Shown here in pieces: positions 8,497 through 19,528 of a DNA stretch of 64,000 bases. Every line of letters begins with the position of its first letter. Positions within the stretch are counted from its first letter, which is position 1. The stretch covers positions 310,001 to 374,000 of the forward strand of contig NZ_JAPEOZ010000001.1 of the NCBI RefSeq assembly GCF_026340655.1, in the 5' to 3' direction. Under the pieces are notes generated by a model. The model ran no database searches and was not told the origin of the DNA. It saw nothing but the letters and a program-made list of their open reading frames with translations. The position numbers were made by a program, and so were the translations under genes. The stretch comes from Streptomyces sp. NBC_01275. Lineage in GTDB: Bacteria; Actinomycetota; Actinomycetes; Streptomycetales; Streptomycetaceae.

Positions 8497-9780
8497 ATGT
8501 CACCCAACACCTCGATCCTGTTCACGAACGTCCGTGTCTTCGACTCGACCGGCAGCGAGCCGTTCGAAGGAGAGGTCCTCGTCCGCGGCGAGCGCATCGC
8601 GGAGGTGCGCCGCGGCAGCGGTGACCTGCCCCGGGACGGTGTGCGCGTCGTCGACGGGCGCGGGCAGTTCCTCATGTCCGGCCTGTGCGACGCCCACACG
8701 CACTTCTCCTGGATCGACTCTGCGGATCTTCCCGGCCTGGGCCGCCTGGGTGTCGAGGAACACACCCTGCTCTCGGCCAAGTCGGCCCTGACCTACCTCA
8801 ACTGCGGTTACACGATGTGCGTCGGCGCGGCAGCGGCCAAGCCGCGGCTGGACGTCGTCATCCGCAACGCGATCAATGACGGGCTGATTCCCGGTCCCAG
8901 ATACCTGGCCAACTGTCAGGAGATCGCCGTCACCGGCGGCGAGCTCGTCGACGGGATCACCGCCTTCGCCGACGGCCCGGAGGAAATGCGCAAGCAGGTC
9001 CGCCGCAACGTCGCCTACGGCGCCGACCTGGTCAAGCTGAGCATGTCGGGCGAGGAGATCACCGGCAACAAGCACGCCGAGGACAACTACTTCTCCGACG
9101 AAGAGGTCCTGGCCGTGACCACCGAAGCCCACCGCCGCGGCCTGCGGGTGTGCACGCACGCCCGCTCCGCCGAGAGCGTGAAAATGTCGCTGCGCAACAA
9201 CGTCGACATCATCTACCACGCCAGCTTCATCGACGACGAGGGCATGGACATGCTGGAGGCGAAGAAGGACGAGGTCTTCGTCGCCCCGGGCCTGAACTGG
9301 CTGGTGGCCACCCTCCATGACGCCGCCGGCTTCGGCTACCCGCCGGAAGCGGCCGAGGCGGCCGGCTACAAGCACGAGCTGGAGTGCGCCATCGCGGGGC
9401 TGCAAGAGATGCGCAGGCGGGGCATCCGGGTTCTGCCCGGCGGCGACTACGGCTTCGCCTGGACACCGCACGGCACCTACGCCCGGGACCTGCAGCACTT
9501 CGTCGACCTGCTCGGCTACACACCGATGGAAACGCTGCTGGCCGCCACGAAGCTCGGTGGCGAGATCATGCGGATGCCCGAAGAACTCGGGCAGATCGGG
9601 CCCGGCTTCCTCGCCGACATGATCCTCGTCGACGGGGACCCCCTGCAGGACATCACCGTGCTGCAGAACCGCGACAACATCTCCGCGATCATGAAGGGCG
9701 GCTCCTTCCACAAAGACCCTGACGACAGTCGCCTCGGCAGGACCTCCTCCCTGACCGAGCAGCCCGTCATCGTTTCCTGA
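8497..9780 (+). CDS. Metal-dependent amidohydrolase (imidazolonepropionase/prolidase-like)
   Basis: The protein has about 427 residues with an amidohydrolase-superfamily TIM barrel. DAHTHFSW near residue 67 gives the first two metal histidines, VKLSMSGEE matches the bridging lysine or later metal strand, VCTHAR and IYHASF carry further ligand histidines, and GGDYGFAWTPHG holds the late aspartate. A C-terminal GFLADMILVDGDPL strand is typical of the beta-sandwich. The family hydrolyses C-N bonds of cyclic or linear amides. ATG at 8497 has AAGGAAGG 8 nt upstream; GTG at 8488 overlaps that site. It follows the FAH fusion gene closely, so the two probably share an operon. Confidence 0.87.
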   Translation: MSPNTSILFTNVRVFDSTGSEPFEGEVLVRGERIAEVRRGSGDLPRDGVRVVDGRGQFLMSGLCDAHTHFSWIDSADLPGLGRLGVEEHTLLSAKSALTYLNCGYTMCVGAAAAKPRLDVVIRNAINDGLIPGPRYLANCQEIAVTGGELVDGITAFADGPEEMRKQVRRNVAYGADLVKLSMSGEEITGNKHAEDNYFSDEEVLAVTTEAHRRGLRVCTHARSAESVKMSLRNNVDIIYHASFIDDEGMDMLEAKKDEVFVAPGLNWLVATLHDAAGFGYPPEAAEAAGYKHELECAIAGLQEMRRRGIRVLPGGDYGFAWTPHGTYARDLQHFVDLLGYTPMETLLAATKLGGEIMRMPEELGQIGPGFLADMILVDGDPLQDITVLQNRDNISAIMKGGSFHKDPDDSRLGRTSSLTEQPVIVS

Positions 9781-9793
9781 ACCGTCCGGCAAT

Positions 9794-9828
9794 CCGGCGC
9801 CCCCGGTCGCCCTGACCGGGGGCGCCGG
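9794..9828 (+). terminator. Strong 15-bp hairpin terminator
   Basis: A perfect 15-bp stem (9794-9808 with 9814-9828) closes a 5-nt loop, 14 nt after the amidohydrolase stop. It is very GC-rich and lacks a T-run, as is usual for terminators in this type of genome. It separates the FAH/amidohydrolase unit from the permease gene. Confidence 0.75.
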
Positions 9829-9922
9829 CACGTCCACACCGCGCCGGCCAAAAACGGCAGGCGCGGGCAAGCCGTGTGCGCGGCCCGCAGGCCGTGGGCC
9901 GGTGAAACACGGAGAGGCAGTA

Positions 9923-10672
9923 GTGGACTTCCTTGCGGCTACGGCCATCACCGCAGCCGGCGCGGCAGCCGGGGCGATCAACGCGGTGGTCGGCTCCGGA
10001 ACCCTGATCACCTTCCCCACTCTGCTCGCTCTGGGCTATCCGCCCGTCCTCGCCAATGTGTCGAACAACATCGGACTCGTGCCCGGAGTGCTCGGCGGCG
10101 TGTGGGGCTACCGGCGTGAACTGCGCGGGCAGGCCCGCCGCCTGGCCCACCTCGCCACAGCCTCCGCCCTGGGCGGGTGTGCAGGAGCACTGCTCCTGCT
10201 CAGGCTGCCGACCCGGACGTTCCAGGCAGCGGTGCCCGTACTGATCCTGACCACCTGTGCACTCACCCTCGCCCAGCCCTACCTGCGCCGCCGCCTGGAC
10301 CGGCGCACGCGGACGCCCGGGCACGGGCCGCCGGGACTGTGGGCGGCAGTCTGCGCAGCGGGCGTGTACGGCGGCTACTTCGGAGCCGCACAGGGCATCC
10401 TCCTGATCGGCTTGCTGGGCTGCTCCGTACAGGAGAGCCTGCACCGCCTCAACGCCGCCAAGAACGTCCTGGCCGCGATCGTCAACACGGTTGCGGCACT
10501 GGCCTTCGTCGCCGCCACCACAGTCGACTGGTCCGTTGCCGCGTTCATCGCGCTCGGATCGACGCTCGGAGGACTGATCGGTGCCCGCACGGGCCGCCGC
10601 CTGCCACCCGCCGGGCTGCGAACACTCATCATCGTCGTCGGTGTCACCGCATCCGCCGTCATGCTCCGGTGA
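9923..10672 (+). CDS. TauE/SafE-family membrane permease (sulfite/organic anion exporter type)
   Basis: About 249 residues with roughly seven or eight hydrophobic segments. The N-terminal motif GAAAGAINAVVGSGTLITFPTL is the hallmark TauE/SafE repeat, and its partner GVYGGYFGAAQGILLIGLL appears near residue 150. The family exports sulfite, sulfoacetate or other small anions; the true substrate here is unknown. GTG at 9923 has GGAGAGG 5 nt upstream; an earlier GTG at 9902 lacks one. It lies on the same strand as the preceding catabolic genes but after a strong hairpin, so it may have its own promoter. Confidence 0.88.
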   Translation: MDFLAATAITAAGAAAGAINAVVGSGTLITFPTLLALGYPPVLANVSNNIGLVPGVLGGVWGYRRELRGQARRLAHLATASALGGCAGALLLLRLPTRTFQAAVPVLILTTCALTLAQPYLRRRLDRRTRTPGHGPPGLWAAVCAAGVYGGYFGAAQGILLIGLLGCSVQESLHRLNAAKNVLAAIVNTVAALAFVAATTVDWSVAAFIALGSTLGGLIGARTGRRLPPAGLRTLIIVVGVTASAVMLR

Positions 10673-11135
10673 CGGTGACTCGACAGACAACTGCCGTCGC
10701 CCAGCGTCGACAGAGCTTGCTGTGCATGCCGGGACGCAACGCGACGGGGCCGATGACGCCATCATCGATCTGCGGGAACACGCCGGGTTCTGGAGTCCGT
10801 GACGGATCTTCACGAACTGGCCTCGAACCGCCCGCCCGCCGGTGCGGTAGAGCCCCTCGCGGTGGTCTTCTCCGACGAGACGATCGGCACCAGGACTTCT
10901 GGCCGCACTCTGCGCGAGTTGGCCAACCGCCCCGAGCCAACCGAGGCCGCGATCGTGGTCTCGGGCGGGGTCGGCGCCTCCCGTACCGAAGTGGACACCG
11001 GCTGGTTCTCCCGCACCAATCCGGACCGGCCAGACCGGCCAGAGCGTGCCACCGCAGCGGTGCGTCGCTATCGGCATCCCGCCGCCGTCCAGCACCGCAT
11101 CGGCATGGATGCCTCGAGTCCGCACAGATAAGCCA
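10673..11135. other. Gap without a confident gene
   Basis: About 460 nt between the permease gene and the operator of the second TetR gene. The best candidate is a plus-strand frame at 10799-11131, listed separately. No clear terminator or mobile-element end is visible. Confidence 0.4.
10799..11131 (+). CDS. Doubtful small ORF
   Basis: 110 codons from a GTG. The middle (EPLAVVFSDETIGTRTSGR, then AAIVVSGGVGASRTEVDTG) has a plausible alternation of hydrophobic and polar residues. The tail is rich in Arg/Pro/His and looks non-coding. No family is recognised and no strong ribosome-binding site is visible. It may be a remnant of a displaced gene upstream of the TetR. Confidence 0.22.
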   Translation: MTDLHELASNRPPAGAVEPLAVVFSDETIGTRTSGRTLRELANRPEPTEAAIVVSGGVGASRTEVDTGWFSRTNPDRPDRPERATAAVRRYRHPAAVQHRIGMDASSPHR

Positions 11136-11150
11136 TGAAACTGAGTGTCA
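11136..11150. promoter_or_regulatory. Operator-like site TGAAACTGAGTGTCA
   Basis: The site lies 35 nt upstream of the second TetR gene. It resembles the palindrome at 1813-1827 with a degenerate left arm, and its reverse complement closely matches 11916-11930 upstream of the SDR. The arrangement fits autoregulation plus control of the SDR. Confidence 0.6.
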
Positions 11151-11185
11151 TACTGGCAACCGACACGCGATGCTGGGAGTGAGAG

Positions 11186-11818
11186 ATGACTGCGCGAGTG
11201 GGCGTGCCAGGCGTACGCACGAAGACCCGGGACATCGCGCGCGCCGCTGTACGGGCCGAACTGGCCCAGATGGCATTCGACCTGTTCCTGCGCGAAGGGT
11301 TCGAGAAGGTCACTCTCGATGACCTCGCCACTGCGGCCGGGGTCTCCCGCAGCACCTTCCTGCGGTACTTCGGCAGCAAGGAAGAAGCGGTCCTCAGCGT
11401 CTTCGAGGCTCATGGCGAACAGGTCGCCGACGCCGTTCGCGCCCGCCCGGCCGACGAAGACGACTGGACGGCGCTGCGTAATGGGCTGGACACCGCCATC
11501 GAGCACTACCGTCAGGACCCGAACCGGGCCCTGACGACGACCCGGCTCGTCCTCGACACCCCCGCCCTGTGCGCCCGCCAGCTGGAGAAGCAGCGCGGCT
11601 GGCTGCCCGCTCTCGCGAATGCCCTTGCCGAGCGGACCGATTCACCGCAGCTCGTGACGCTCGACATCTCGGTGAAGGCAGCCGCGGCGCTGGCCTGTCT
11701 CAACATCGCGCTCGACTACTGGACCACCTCCGACGGCGACCTCGACCTCGTCGATCTGCTGGACCAGGCCTTCGCCGCACTCAGCCCACGACAAGGTGAC
11801 GGAACCCAGGCCAACTAG
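11186..11818 (+). CDS. TetR-family transcriptional repressor (paralogue of the gene at 1887)
   Basis: The 210-residue protein has the TetR HTH AFDLFLREGFEKVTLDDLA then GVSRSTFLRYFGSKEEAV (about residues 32-68). Its ligand domain is nearly collinear with the regulator at 1887. ATG at 11186 has GGGAGTGAGAG just upstream. It is followed by a T-tailed terminator and then an SDR gene with a matching operator. The same pairing (TetR plus SDR plus this operator word) occurs at 1.2-2.5 kb, where the SDR is decayed. Autorepression and control of the SDR are likely; the inducer is unknown. Confidence 0.92.
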   Translation: MTARVGVPGVRTKTRDIARAAVRAELAQMAFDLFLREGFEKVTLDDLATAAGVSRSTFLRYFGSKEEAVLSVFEAHGEQVADAVRARPADEDDWTALRNGLDTAIEHYRQDPNRALTTTRLVLDTPALCARQLEKQRGWLPALANALAERTDSPQLVTLDISVKAAAALACLNIALDYWTTSDGDLDLVDLLDQAFAALSPRQGDGTQAN

Positions 11819-11838
11819 GCCGCAGAAAACCGACCCAC

Positions 11839-11871
11839 AGCAGCGCCAGTTCGCCTGGACGCTGCTTTTTT
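11839..11871 (+). terminator. Intrinsic terminator with T-run
   Basis: The stem pairs 11839-11849 with 11855-11866 (one bulged A) around a 5-nt loop and is followed by six T residues. It lies 20 nt after the TetR stop, so it insulates the TetR from the downstream SDR. Confidence 0.85.
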
Positions 11872-11915
11872 CATATCCGACTCTCATTTTCATAATCGAC
11901 TAATCATTGCTACTG

Positions 11916-11930
11916 TGACACTCAGTTCCA
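11916..11930. promoter_or_regulatory. Operator-like site TGACACTCAGTTCCA upstream of the SDR
   Basis: This differs by one base from the reverse complement of the site at 11136-11150 and shares the TGACAC arm with 1813-1827. It lies 38 nt before the SDR start, in an AT-richer promoter stretch, a natural position for repression by the adjacent TetR. Confidence 0.6.
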
Positions 11931-11967
11931 CAATTGACCGCCGGTTTCCCAACAGCTTGGAGTACCG

Positions 11968-12723
11968 ATGTCCACCCCGTTGAACGGCAAGACCGCACTC
12001 GTCACCGGATCCACCAGCGGTATCGGCCGCGCCATCGCCGACGCACTGGCCGAGCGCGGCGCCCATGTCATCGTCTCCGGCCGCAACGCCGAGCGCGGCG
12101 AACAAGCCGTCGCCGGAATACGCGAAGCCGGCGGAAAGGCCGACTTCATAGCGGCCGACCTGGCGTCCGCGGACAGCGCCCGAGCCCTGGCCGAGCAGGC
12201 CCGAGCGGTCACCGGCCAGATCGACATCCTTGTCAACAACGCGGGCGTCTTCCCCGAGGGCTTCACCGTCGACACGGCGGAGGACGTCTTCGACACGGTC
12301 TACAACACCAACGTCAAGGCGCCGTTCTTCCTGGTCGCCGCGCTCGTTCCGGCCATGATCGAGCGGGGCTCCGGCGCGGTCGTGAACATCAGCTCCTTCG
12401 CCGCCGACAAAGCGGCACCGGACCGGGCCGCCTACTCCTCCAGCAAGGCCGCACTGAACAACCTCACCAAGGCATGGGCCAAGCAGTACGGCCCGTCAGG
12501 CGTGCGGGTGAACTCTGTCGCTCCCGGCCCCGTACTGCCCGAAGAGGTACAGGCCGCGATCGCCGGTGACCCCCGTGCCTCCGCCGTCCTGGACGCCCTT
12601 CCCGCACGTCGGTTCGGTCTCCCCCGCGAGATCGGCGCGGCCGTCGCCTACCTCGCCTCCGATGACGCCGCCTTCGTTCACGGCGCGTTCCTGAGTGTGG
12701 ACGGAGGCGCGGGCCTGGCCTGA
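11968..12723 (+). CDS. Short-chain dehydrogenase/reductase, 3-oxoacyl-reductase-like
   Basis: 251 residues with the SDR cofactor loop TGSTSGIG (residues 14-21), the structural motif NNAG (near 91) and the catalytic SSF...YSSSK pattern (Tyr/Lys near 156-160). The C-terminal VHGAFLSVDGGAG is a typical classical-SDR ending. SDRs interconvert alcohols and ketones with NAD(P)H in the cytoplasm; the substrate cannot be read from the sequence. ATG at 11968 has GGAG 6 nt upstream. The TetR operator word at 11916 suggests induction by an electrophile or the substrate. Confidence 0.9.
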   Translation: MSTPLNGKTALVTGSTSGIGRAIADALAERGAHVIVSGRNAERGEQAVAGIREAGGKADFIAADLASADSARALAEQARAVTGQIDILVNNAGVFPEGFTVDTAEDVFDTVYNTNVKAPFFLVAALVPAMIERGSGAVVNISSFAADKAAPDRAAYSSSKAALNNLTKAWAKQYGPSGVRVNSVAPGPVLPEEVQAAIAGDPRASAVLDALPARRFGLPREIGAAVAYLASDDAAFVHGAFLSVDGGAGLA

Positions 12724-13142
12724 CCGGCGTCAGGCGATGTGCACAGTCCAACCCGTCATCGAGGACGCGCCATGATGCCCGAGCGACAGGGAGCGAACTC
12801 ATCACCACGCCGGGCACACCACCGATGACGATCGAGCCAGGGTGGCCGTGACCGAGGTCGACCCCGGTCACCGTCCGTCAGGTCCTCCCGTGACAGCGGG
12901 GGCATTGGAAGCCTCCGGCGATCACGGTGCGCGGCGAGAAGCGTGGCAGGCCGGGCGGTCGACGCCGGTGGCCAAGTCGGCCAGGTCCTCGCCGATGAAC
13001 TTGGCGGACCAACCGCCTCCATGAGGTGACCGAGCCGGCCGGGGCGGCCCACCTCGGCAGCCAGTGCGGCGGCCCGGAAGTCGCTGGTCGCGTATCCGAC
13101 AGGGCGGGTACTGGGCCAGCGACAAGTCCGAATGCTGGAGCG
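12724..13142. other. 419-nt gap, possibly a decayed minus-strand gene
   Basis: Minus-strand readings in two frames give protein-like patches (YATSDFRAAALAAEVGRPGR, then FIGEDLADLATGVDRP) separated by a frame change. No family is recognised and no intact gene can be drawn. It lies between the convergent SDR and aldo/keto reductase genes. Confidence 0.35.
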
Positions 13143-14171
<1,029 letters not shown>

Positions 14172-14237
14172 TCAAACCAGACTGTTCGGTTTGAGTGTAG
14201 ACGTCAGCCGTCCACAATGCCAAACCAAACAGTTCGG
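14172..14237. promoter_or_regulatory. Paired TetR operator candidates
   Basis: TCAAACC at 14172-14178 and GGTTTGA at 14188-14194 form a perfect 7-bp inverted repeat with a 9-nt spacer. A second, less symmetric copy starts at 14221 (CAAACCAAACAGTTCGG); its CAAACC-AACAGT core matches the reverse complement of the first site. Both lie between the divergent AKR and TetR starts. Confidence 0.65.
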
Positions 14238-14254
14238 CCGCTTATCCTGGTCGT

Positions 14255-14896
14255 ATGCCTCGCCCAACCACCGACCCGACCACCGAGCCCGCTGCCCCGG
14301 AAGGCGCCGACTCAACCCGTGAACGAATCGTCACCGCCGCCACGGACGAGTTCGCCCGTCACGGAATCGCCGGCGCCCGGGTGGACCGCATCGCCAAGCA
14401 GGCCAGGACCAGCAAAGAACGCGTCTACGCGTACTTCCGCGGCAAGGAGGCGCTCTACGGCCACATCGCAGCCAAGGAACTGACCGAGCTCGCGGAGGCC
14501 ACCAAAATGGATCCGGGCGACCTGCCCGGCTACGCGGGCCGTCTCTTCGACCACTTCACGGCCCGCCCCGATCACCACCGCCTGATCACCTGGGGACGCC
14601 TCGAACTGGCCGACTCGGCCGTCGTCGACACCGGCGCCGATCCCACAAGGGCGGCCATCGCCCGCAAGCTCGACCAGCTCCGGCAGGCACAGCAGGCCGG
14701 ACAGCTCGACCCCGCATGGGACCCGGTCGATGTCCTCGCCCTGGTCAACCAGATCGCCACGACGTGGGCGGCTCAGACCGAGATCGGCGCCGCCGCCGAA
14801 CAGGCCGCGGACCCGTCCGTCGCCGCTCGCCGTGCCGCAGTGGTGGCCGCGGTCGAACGTCTCTTCCCACGCGTGAAGCGGTCACAACCCGGCTGA
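14255..14896 (+). CDS. TetR-family transcriptional repressor
   Basis: 213 residues. The HTH region is RERIVTAATDEFARHGIAGARVDRIAKQA then RTSKERVYAYFRGKEALY (about residues 22-70), a typical TetR DNA-binding domain, followed by a helical ligand domain. ATG at 14255 has no Shine-Dalgarno sequence. A TATCCT -10-like box at 14243-14248 suggests a leaderless transcript. The divergent aldo/keto reductase and the paired operators at 14172-14237 make that reductase its likely target. It is not closely related to the two other TetR genes in the window. Confidence 0.92.
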   Translation: MPRPTTDPTTEPAAPEGADSTRERIVTAATDEFARHGIAGARVDRIAKQARTSKERVYAYFRGKEALYGHIAAKELTELAEATKMDPGDLPGYAGRLFDHFTARPDHHRLITWGRLELADSAVVDTGADPTRAAIARKLDQLRQAQQAGQLDPAWDPVDVLALVNQIATTWAAQTEIGAAAEQAADPSVAARRAAVVAAVERLFPRVKRSQPG

Positions 14897-15007
14897 CCGT
14901 TTCGGGGATCGGCTACTCGACGCTGTGCACTCACCGCCACGACGCCCGGGGACGGCAGTGCCCTGACCGCGGCACTTGTTCTACGGCCGGGGCCAGTCCG
15001 GTCGCCG

Positions 15008-16470
15008 TCAGCCCGAGGCGGACCACATCGGGGCAGAGGAGCCTGCCGCCTCGAAGGGCCGTTCCCAGAAGAGCGGGGTCTCCTCGATCGCGACGGGGAA
15101 CTGGAGCCGCTTCACCGGGCGGCCGTCACCGCTGACGAAGACGCGGTCCTCGTACGGTCCGTCGAGTGGCAGGCGGATCTCCGGTTCCTCGGCGACGTGG
15201 CCCGCACTGATCAGCGTCGCGGCGGTTCGGGCGAGCGAGAGACGGGAGACAGAGCCTTCGCCTGTCGTCACTCGGTGCGTCAGCCCCCGGATCGCGGCTG
15301 CGGCGATCTGGTATCCGGTCGCGAAATCGAGTGCCTCGACGGGCAGGTGCCGGGGCCGGTCGGCACCGACGAGCCTGCCGAGCGCGTTGATCGGTGTCCT
15401 GTTCTCCGGGTCGGCGAGGGCCCAGGCCGTCGTCGCCTCGGCGAGGCCGCTGCTGAACTGGACGAGGGTGTCGAAGCCTCTGCGGTCCTTCCAGGGCCCC
15501 GTCCAGCCGTAGGCGTTGAGCGCCACTTCCACCAGGCCGGGTCGTACGGCGGCCCGGACCTCCGGGGCGACGAGGCTGTCCAGGCCCCCGGGGCGGTATC
15601 CGTGGACGAGCACGTCCGCATCGGACAGCAGCTTAAGGAACCGGTCTCGGCCGTCCTCGGTCCGCAGATCGAGAAACGCCCACCGCTTGCCCAGCATGAT
15701 GTCGCTGCCCCGCCCGAAGACGCTGCTCTCGTCGGAGCCGGGTCGGTCGAGGCGCAGCACCTCGGCACCGCAGGCCGCCAGGAACCGAGTCGCCATCGGT
15801 CCGGAGATGACCCGGGTGAGGTCGAGTACGCGGATGCCGGCCAGCGGACGTCCCGGTGTCGGCTGCCAGGCGTCGCCGCCCGCTTCACCGGTCTCGATGT
15901 GCACGATGGGTTCCGTGGCCACGGCCCGGCCCTGAGGGTGTCGTCGCCATTCCTCGACCGAGCGACTGACCGCGACGGCCGCGCCCGCGTCCACCAGGAG
16001 CCGCTCGGCGTCCTCCGCGGGATGCCTGCGGATCTCGGACTCGAACTCGCCCCGGTCCTCCCTCGTTCCGAGTGCGCGCGCGATGCGGGAACGCAGCGTC
16101 GGAAACGTCGCCTGCATGCGAAGCCATCGGTCGTCGGCCGTCTGGAACTCGCACATCCAGGTGTGCGAGACGGGCTGCCGCGCCGAGGGGTCGAGGGGCT
16201 GAGAAGGGCCGACCGGCAGATCGAACCATCCGCTGGCAAGAATCCGGTCCACCCGTACCCGCGGTCCCTCGCCGCCGACCGTGGCGAGGAGGTCGCTGAG
16301 GGCCAGCCCTGCTGCGGCGAACGACGCCGCGGCCAGGTCGGTCACCGCGAACGGCGACCGCAATGCCCCGTGTCCTTCGAACCGCACTCGGTCCAGTGCT
16401 TCCTTCTCCCCTCCCAGGGAGTCCCAGATCTCGGAGAGGAAACCCCGCGCGGCGGGGTGAGCGGAGTCGG

Positions 16471-16474
<4 letters not shown>
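15008..16474 (-). CDS. CaiB/BaiF family III CoA-transferase with extra N-terminal part
   Basis: 488 residues. The C-terminal about 290 form a family III CoA-transferase domain: [36 protein letters not shown] and [13 protein letters not shown], the last being the conserved Gly-x-Asp-xxx-Gln region. The N-terminal about 195 look like the tail of a second transferase domain ([14 protein letters not shown]), so this resembles a one-and-a-half-domain protein. Family III enzymes transfer CoA between acids. It is the last gene of the minus-strand P450 operon and its ATG overlaps the aldehyde dehydrogenase stop (ATGA at 16471-16474). Probable role: activating the acid made by the dehydrogenases. Confidence 0.85.
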
Positions 16475-17955
<1,481 letters not shown>

Positions 17956-17956
17956 G

Positions 17957-19507
17957 TCAGTGGCGGCCGAACATCTGCGGGTTGCCCTCGTCGATCCAGA
18001 CGGACTTGGTCTCGGTGTAGTCGTCGAGCGCGTCGGGGCCCAGTTCGCGGCCGATGCCGCTCTGCTTGAACCCGCCGAACGGCACGGCGTAGTGGACGAC
18101 GCGGTAGGCGTTGACCCAGACCGTGCCAGCGCGCAGCCGCTTGACCATGCGGTGGGCGCGGCCGATGTCCCGCGTCCACACGGCAGCGGCGAGACCGAAA
18201 TCGATGTCGTTGGCGAGCCGGGCCGCGTCGTCCTCGCCGCTGAACCGCACGACACTGGCCACGGGCCCGAAGATCTCCTCCTGGGCGAGCCGTGAGGAGT
18301 TGTCGACGCCGGAGAAGACGGTGGGCCGGACGAAGAGGCCGCGGGCCAGCTCCGTGGTGGAGGTGTCCCGGACACCGCCCGCGGCCAGGCGCGCCCCTTC
18401 GGACTGTCCGATGTCGATGTAGTCGAGGACCTTGTCGAACTGGTTGCGGCAGGAGAGCGGGCCCACGTCGGTCGCCGGGTCGAGCGGGTCGCCGAGGACC
18501 AGCTTGTCCGCGGCCGCCGACAGGGCGTCGACGAACTCGTCGTACACGCTGTCCTCGACCAGGACCCGGGAGCCTGCCATGCAGGTCTGACCGGTCGCCG
18601 CGAAGATGCCGCCCATGACTCCGTGCACGGCGTTGTCGAGATCGGCGTCGGCGAAGACGATGTTGGGGGACTTTCCGCCGAGTTCCAGGGTGACCCGCCC
18701 GATGCGGGGTGCGGCGGCATTGAGCATGGCCTTGCCCGCCGCGGTGGAGCCGGTGAATGCGATCTTGTCGACGCCGGGGTGGGCCGTCAGCGCGGAGCCG
18801 GTCGGCTGCCCGAAGCCGGTGACGACGTTGACGACGCCCTTGGGGAAGCCGGCCTGCTCGCAGAGTTCGGCCAGGCGCAGGGTGGAGGTGGGGGTCACCT
18901 CCGACGGCTTGATGACGAGCGTGCACCCGGCCGCGAGCGCGGGGAACAGCTTCCACGACAGCAGGGTCAGCGGTGAGTTCCACGGAGTGATCGCCGCGAC
19001 GACGCCGACCGGTTCGGGCACGGTGTATGCGGTGAAGCCGGGGTGGGCGGGGAGGGTGGAGCCGTGGTGGTTCTCCGCGAGCCCCGCCACGTAGCGGGCG
19101 TGGGCCGCCATCGCCCGCGCTCCGGGCAGCATCTCGCTGATGAGCTTGCCGTTCTCGTGGATCTGGATGAAGGCCAGTTCCTCGGCGTGCTCCTCGATGA
19201 GGTCGGCGAGCTTGCGCAGCAGGCCGGCGCGCAGGGCTGCGGGGGTGCGGGACCAGCCGTCCTCGTCGAAGGCCCGCCGGGCCGCACGCACGGCCCGGTC
19301 GACGTCCTGCGCGGTGGCGGCGGGGACGCGGCCCCAGGAACGGTTCTCGTACGGGTCGAGGCAGGAGAAGGTCTCGCCGTCGGAGGCGGGGACCCACTCG
19401 CCGTCGATGAGCATCAAGTAGTCGCGGTCCGTCCCGGCCGGAAAGCGCTCCGAGCGCGAGGAGGCCGCCGGGGCCGCCGTGTGGTCCGTCATTTCTCGTT
19501 TTCCCAT
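17957..19507 (-). CDS. NAD(P)-dependent aldehyde dehydrogenase (betaine-aldehyde/phenylacetaldehyde-type)
   Basis: 516 residues. [31 protein letters not shown], catalytic Glu275 in LELGGKSPN, nucleophile Cys309 in TGQTC and the C-terminal [16 protein letters not shown] are all intact. The protein may start at ATG 19507 or five codons later at 19492; neither has a strong ribosome-binding site. Position between the ferredoxin reductase and the second ALDH gene suggests oxidation of the aldehyde formed from the P450/SDR product. Confidence 0.92.
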   Translation of the reverse strand: MGKREMTDHTAAPAASSRSERFPAGTDRDYLMLIDGEWVPASDGETFSCLDPYENRSWGRVPAATAQDVDRAVRAARRAFDEDGWSRTPAALRAGLLRKLADLIEEHAEELAFIQIHENGKLISEMLPGARAMAAHARYVAGLAENHHGSTLPAHPGFTAYTVPEPVGVVAAITPWNSPLTLLSWKLFPALAAGCTLVIKPSEVTPTSTLRLAELCEQAGFPKGVVNVVTGFGQPTGSALTAHPGVDKIAFTGSTAAGKAMLNAAAPRIGRVTLELGGKSPNIVFADADLDNAVHGVMGGIFAATGQTCMAGSRVLVEDSVYDEFVDALSAAADKLVLGDPLDPATDVGPLSCRNQFDKVLDYIDIGQSEGARLAAGGVRDTSTTELARGLFVRPTVFSGVDNSSRLAQEEIFGPVASVVRFSGEDDAARLANDIDFGLAAAVWTRDIGRAHRMVKRLRAGTVWVNAYRVVHYAVPFGGFKQSGIGRELGPDALDDYTETKSVWIDEGNPQMFGRH

Positions 19508-19528
19508 CTGAGTGGTTCTCTGCGTGGC

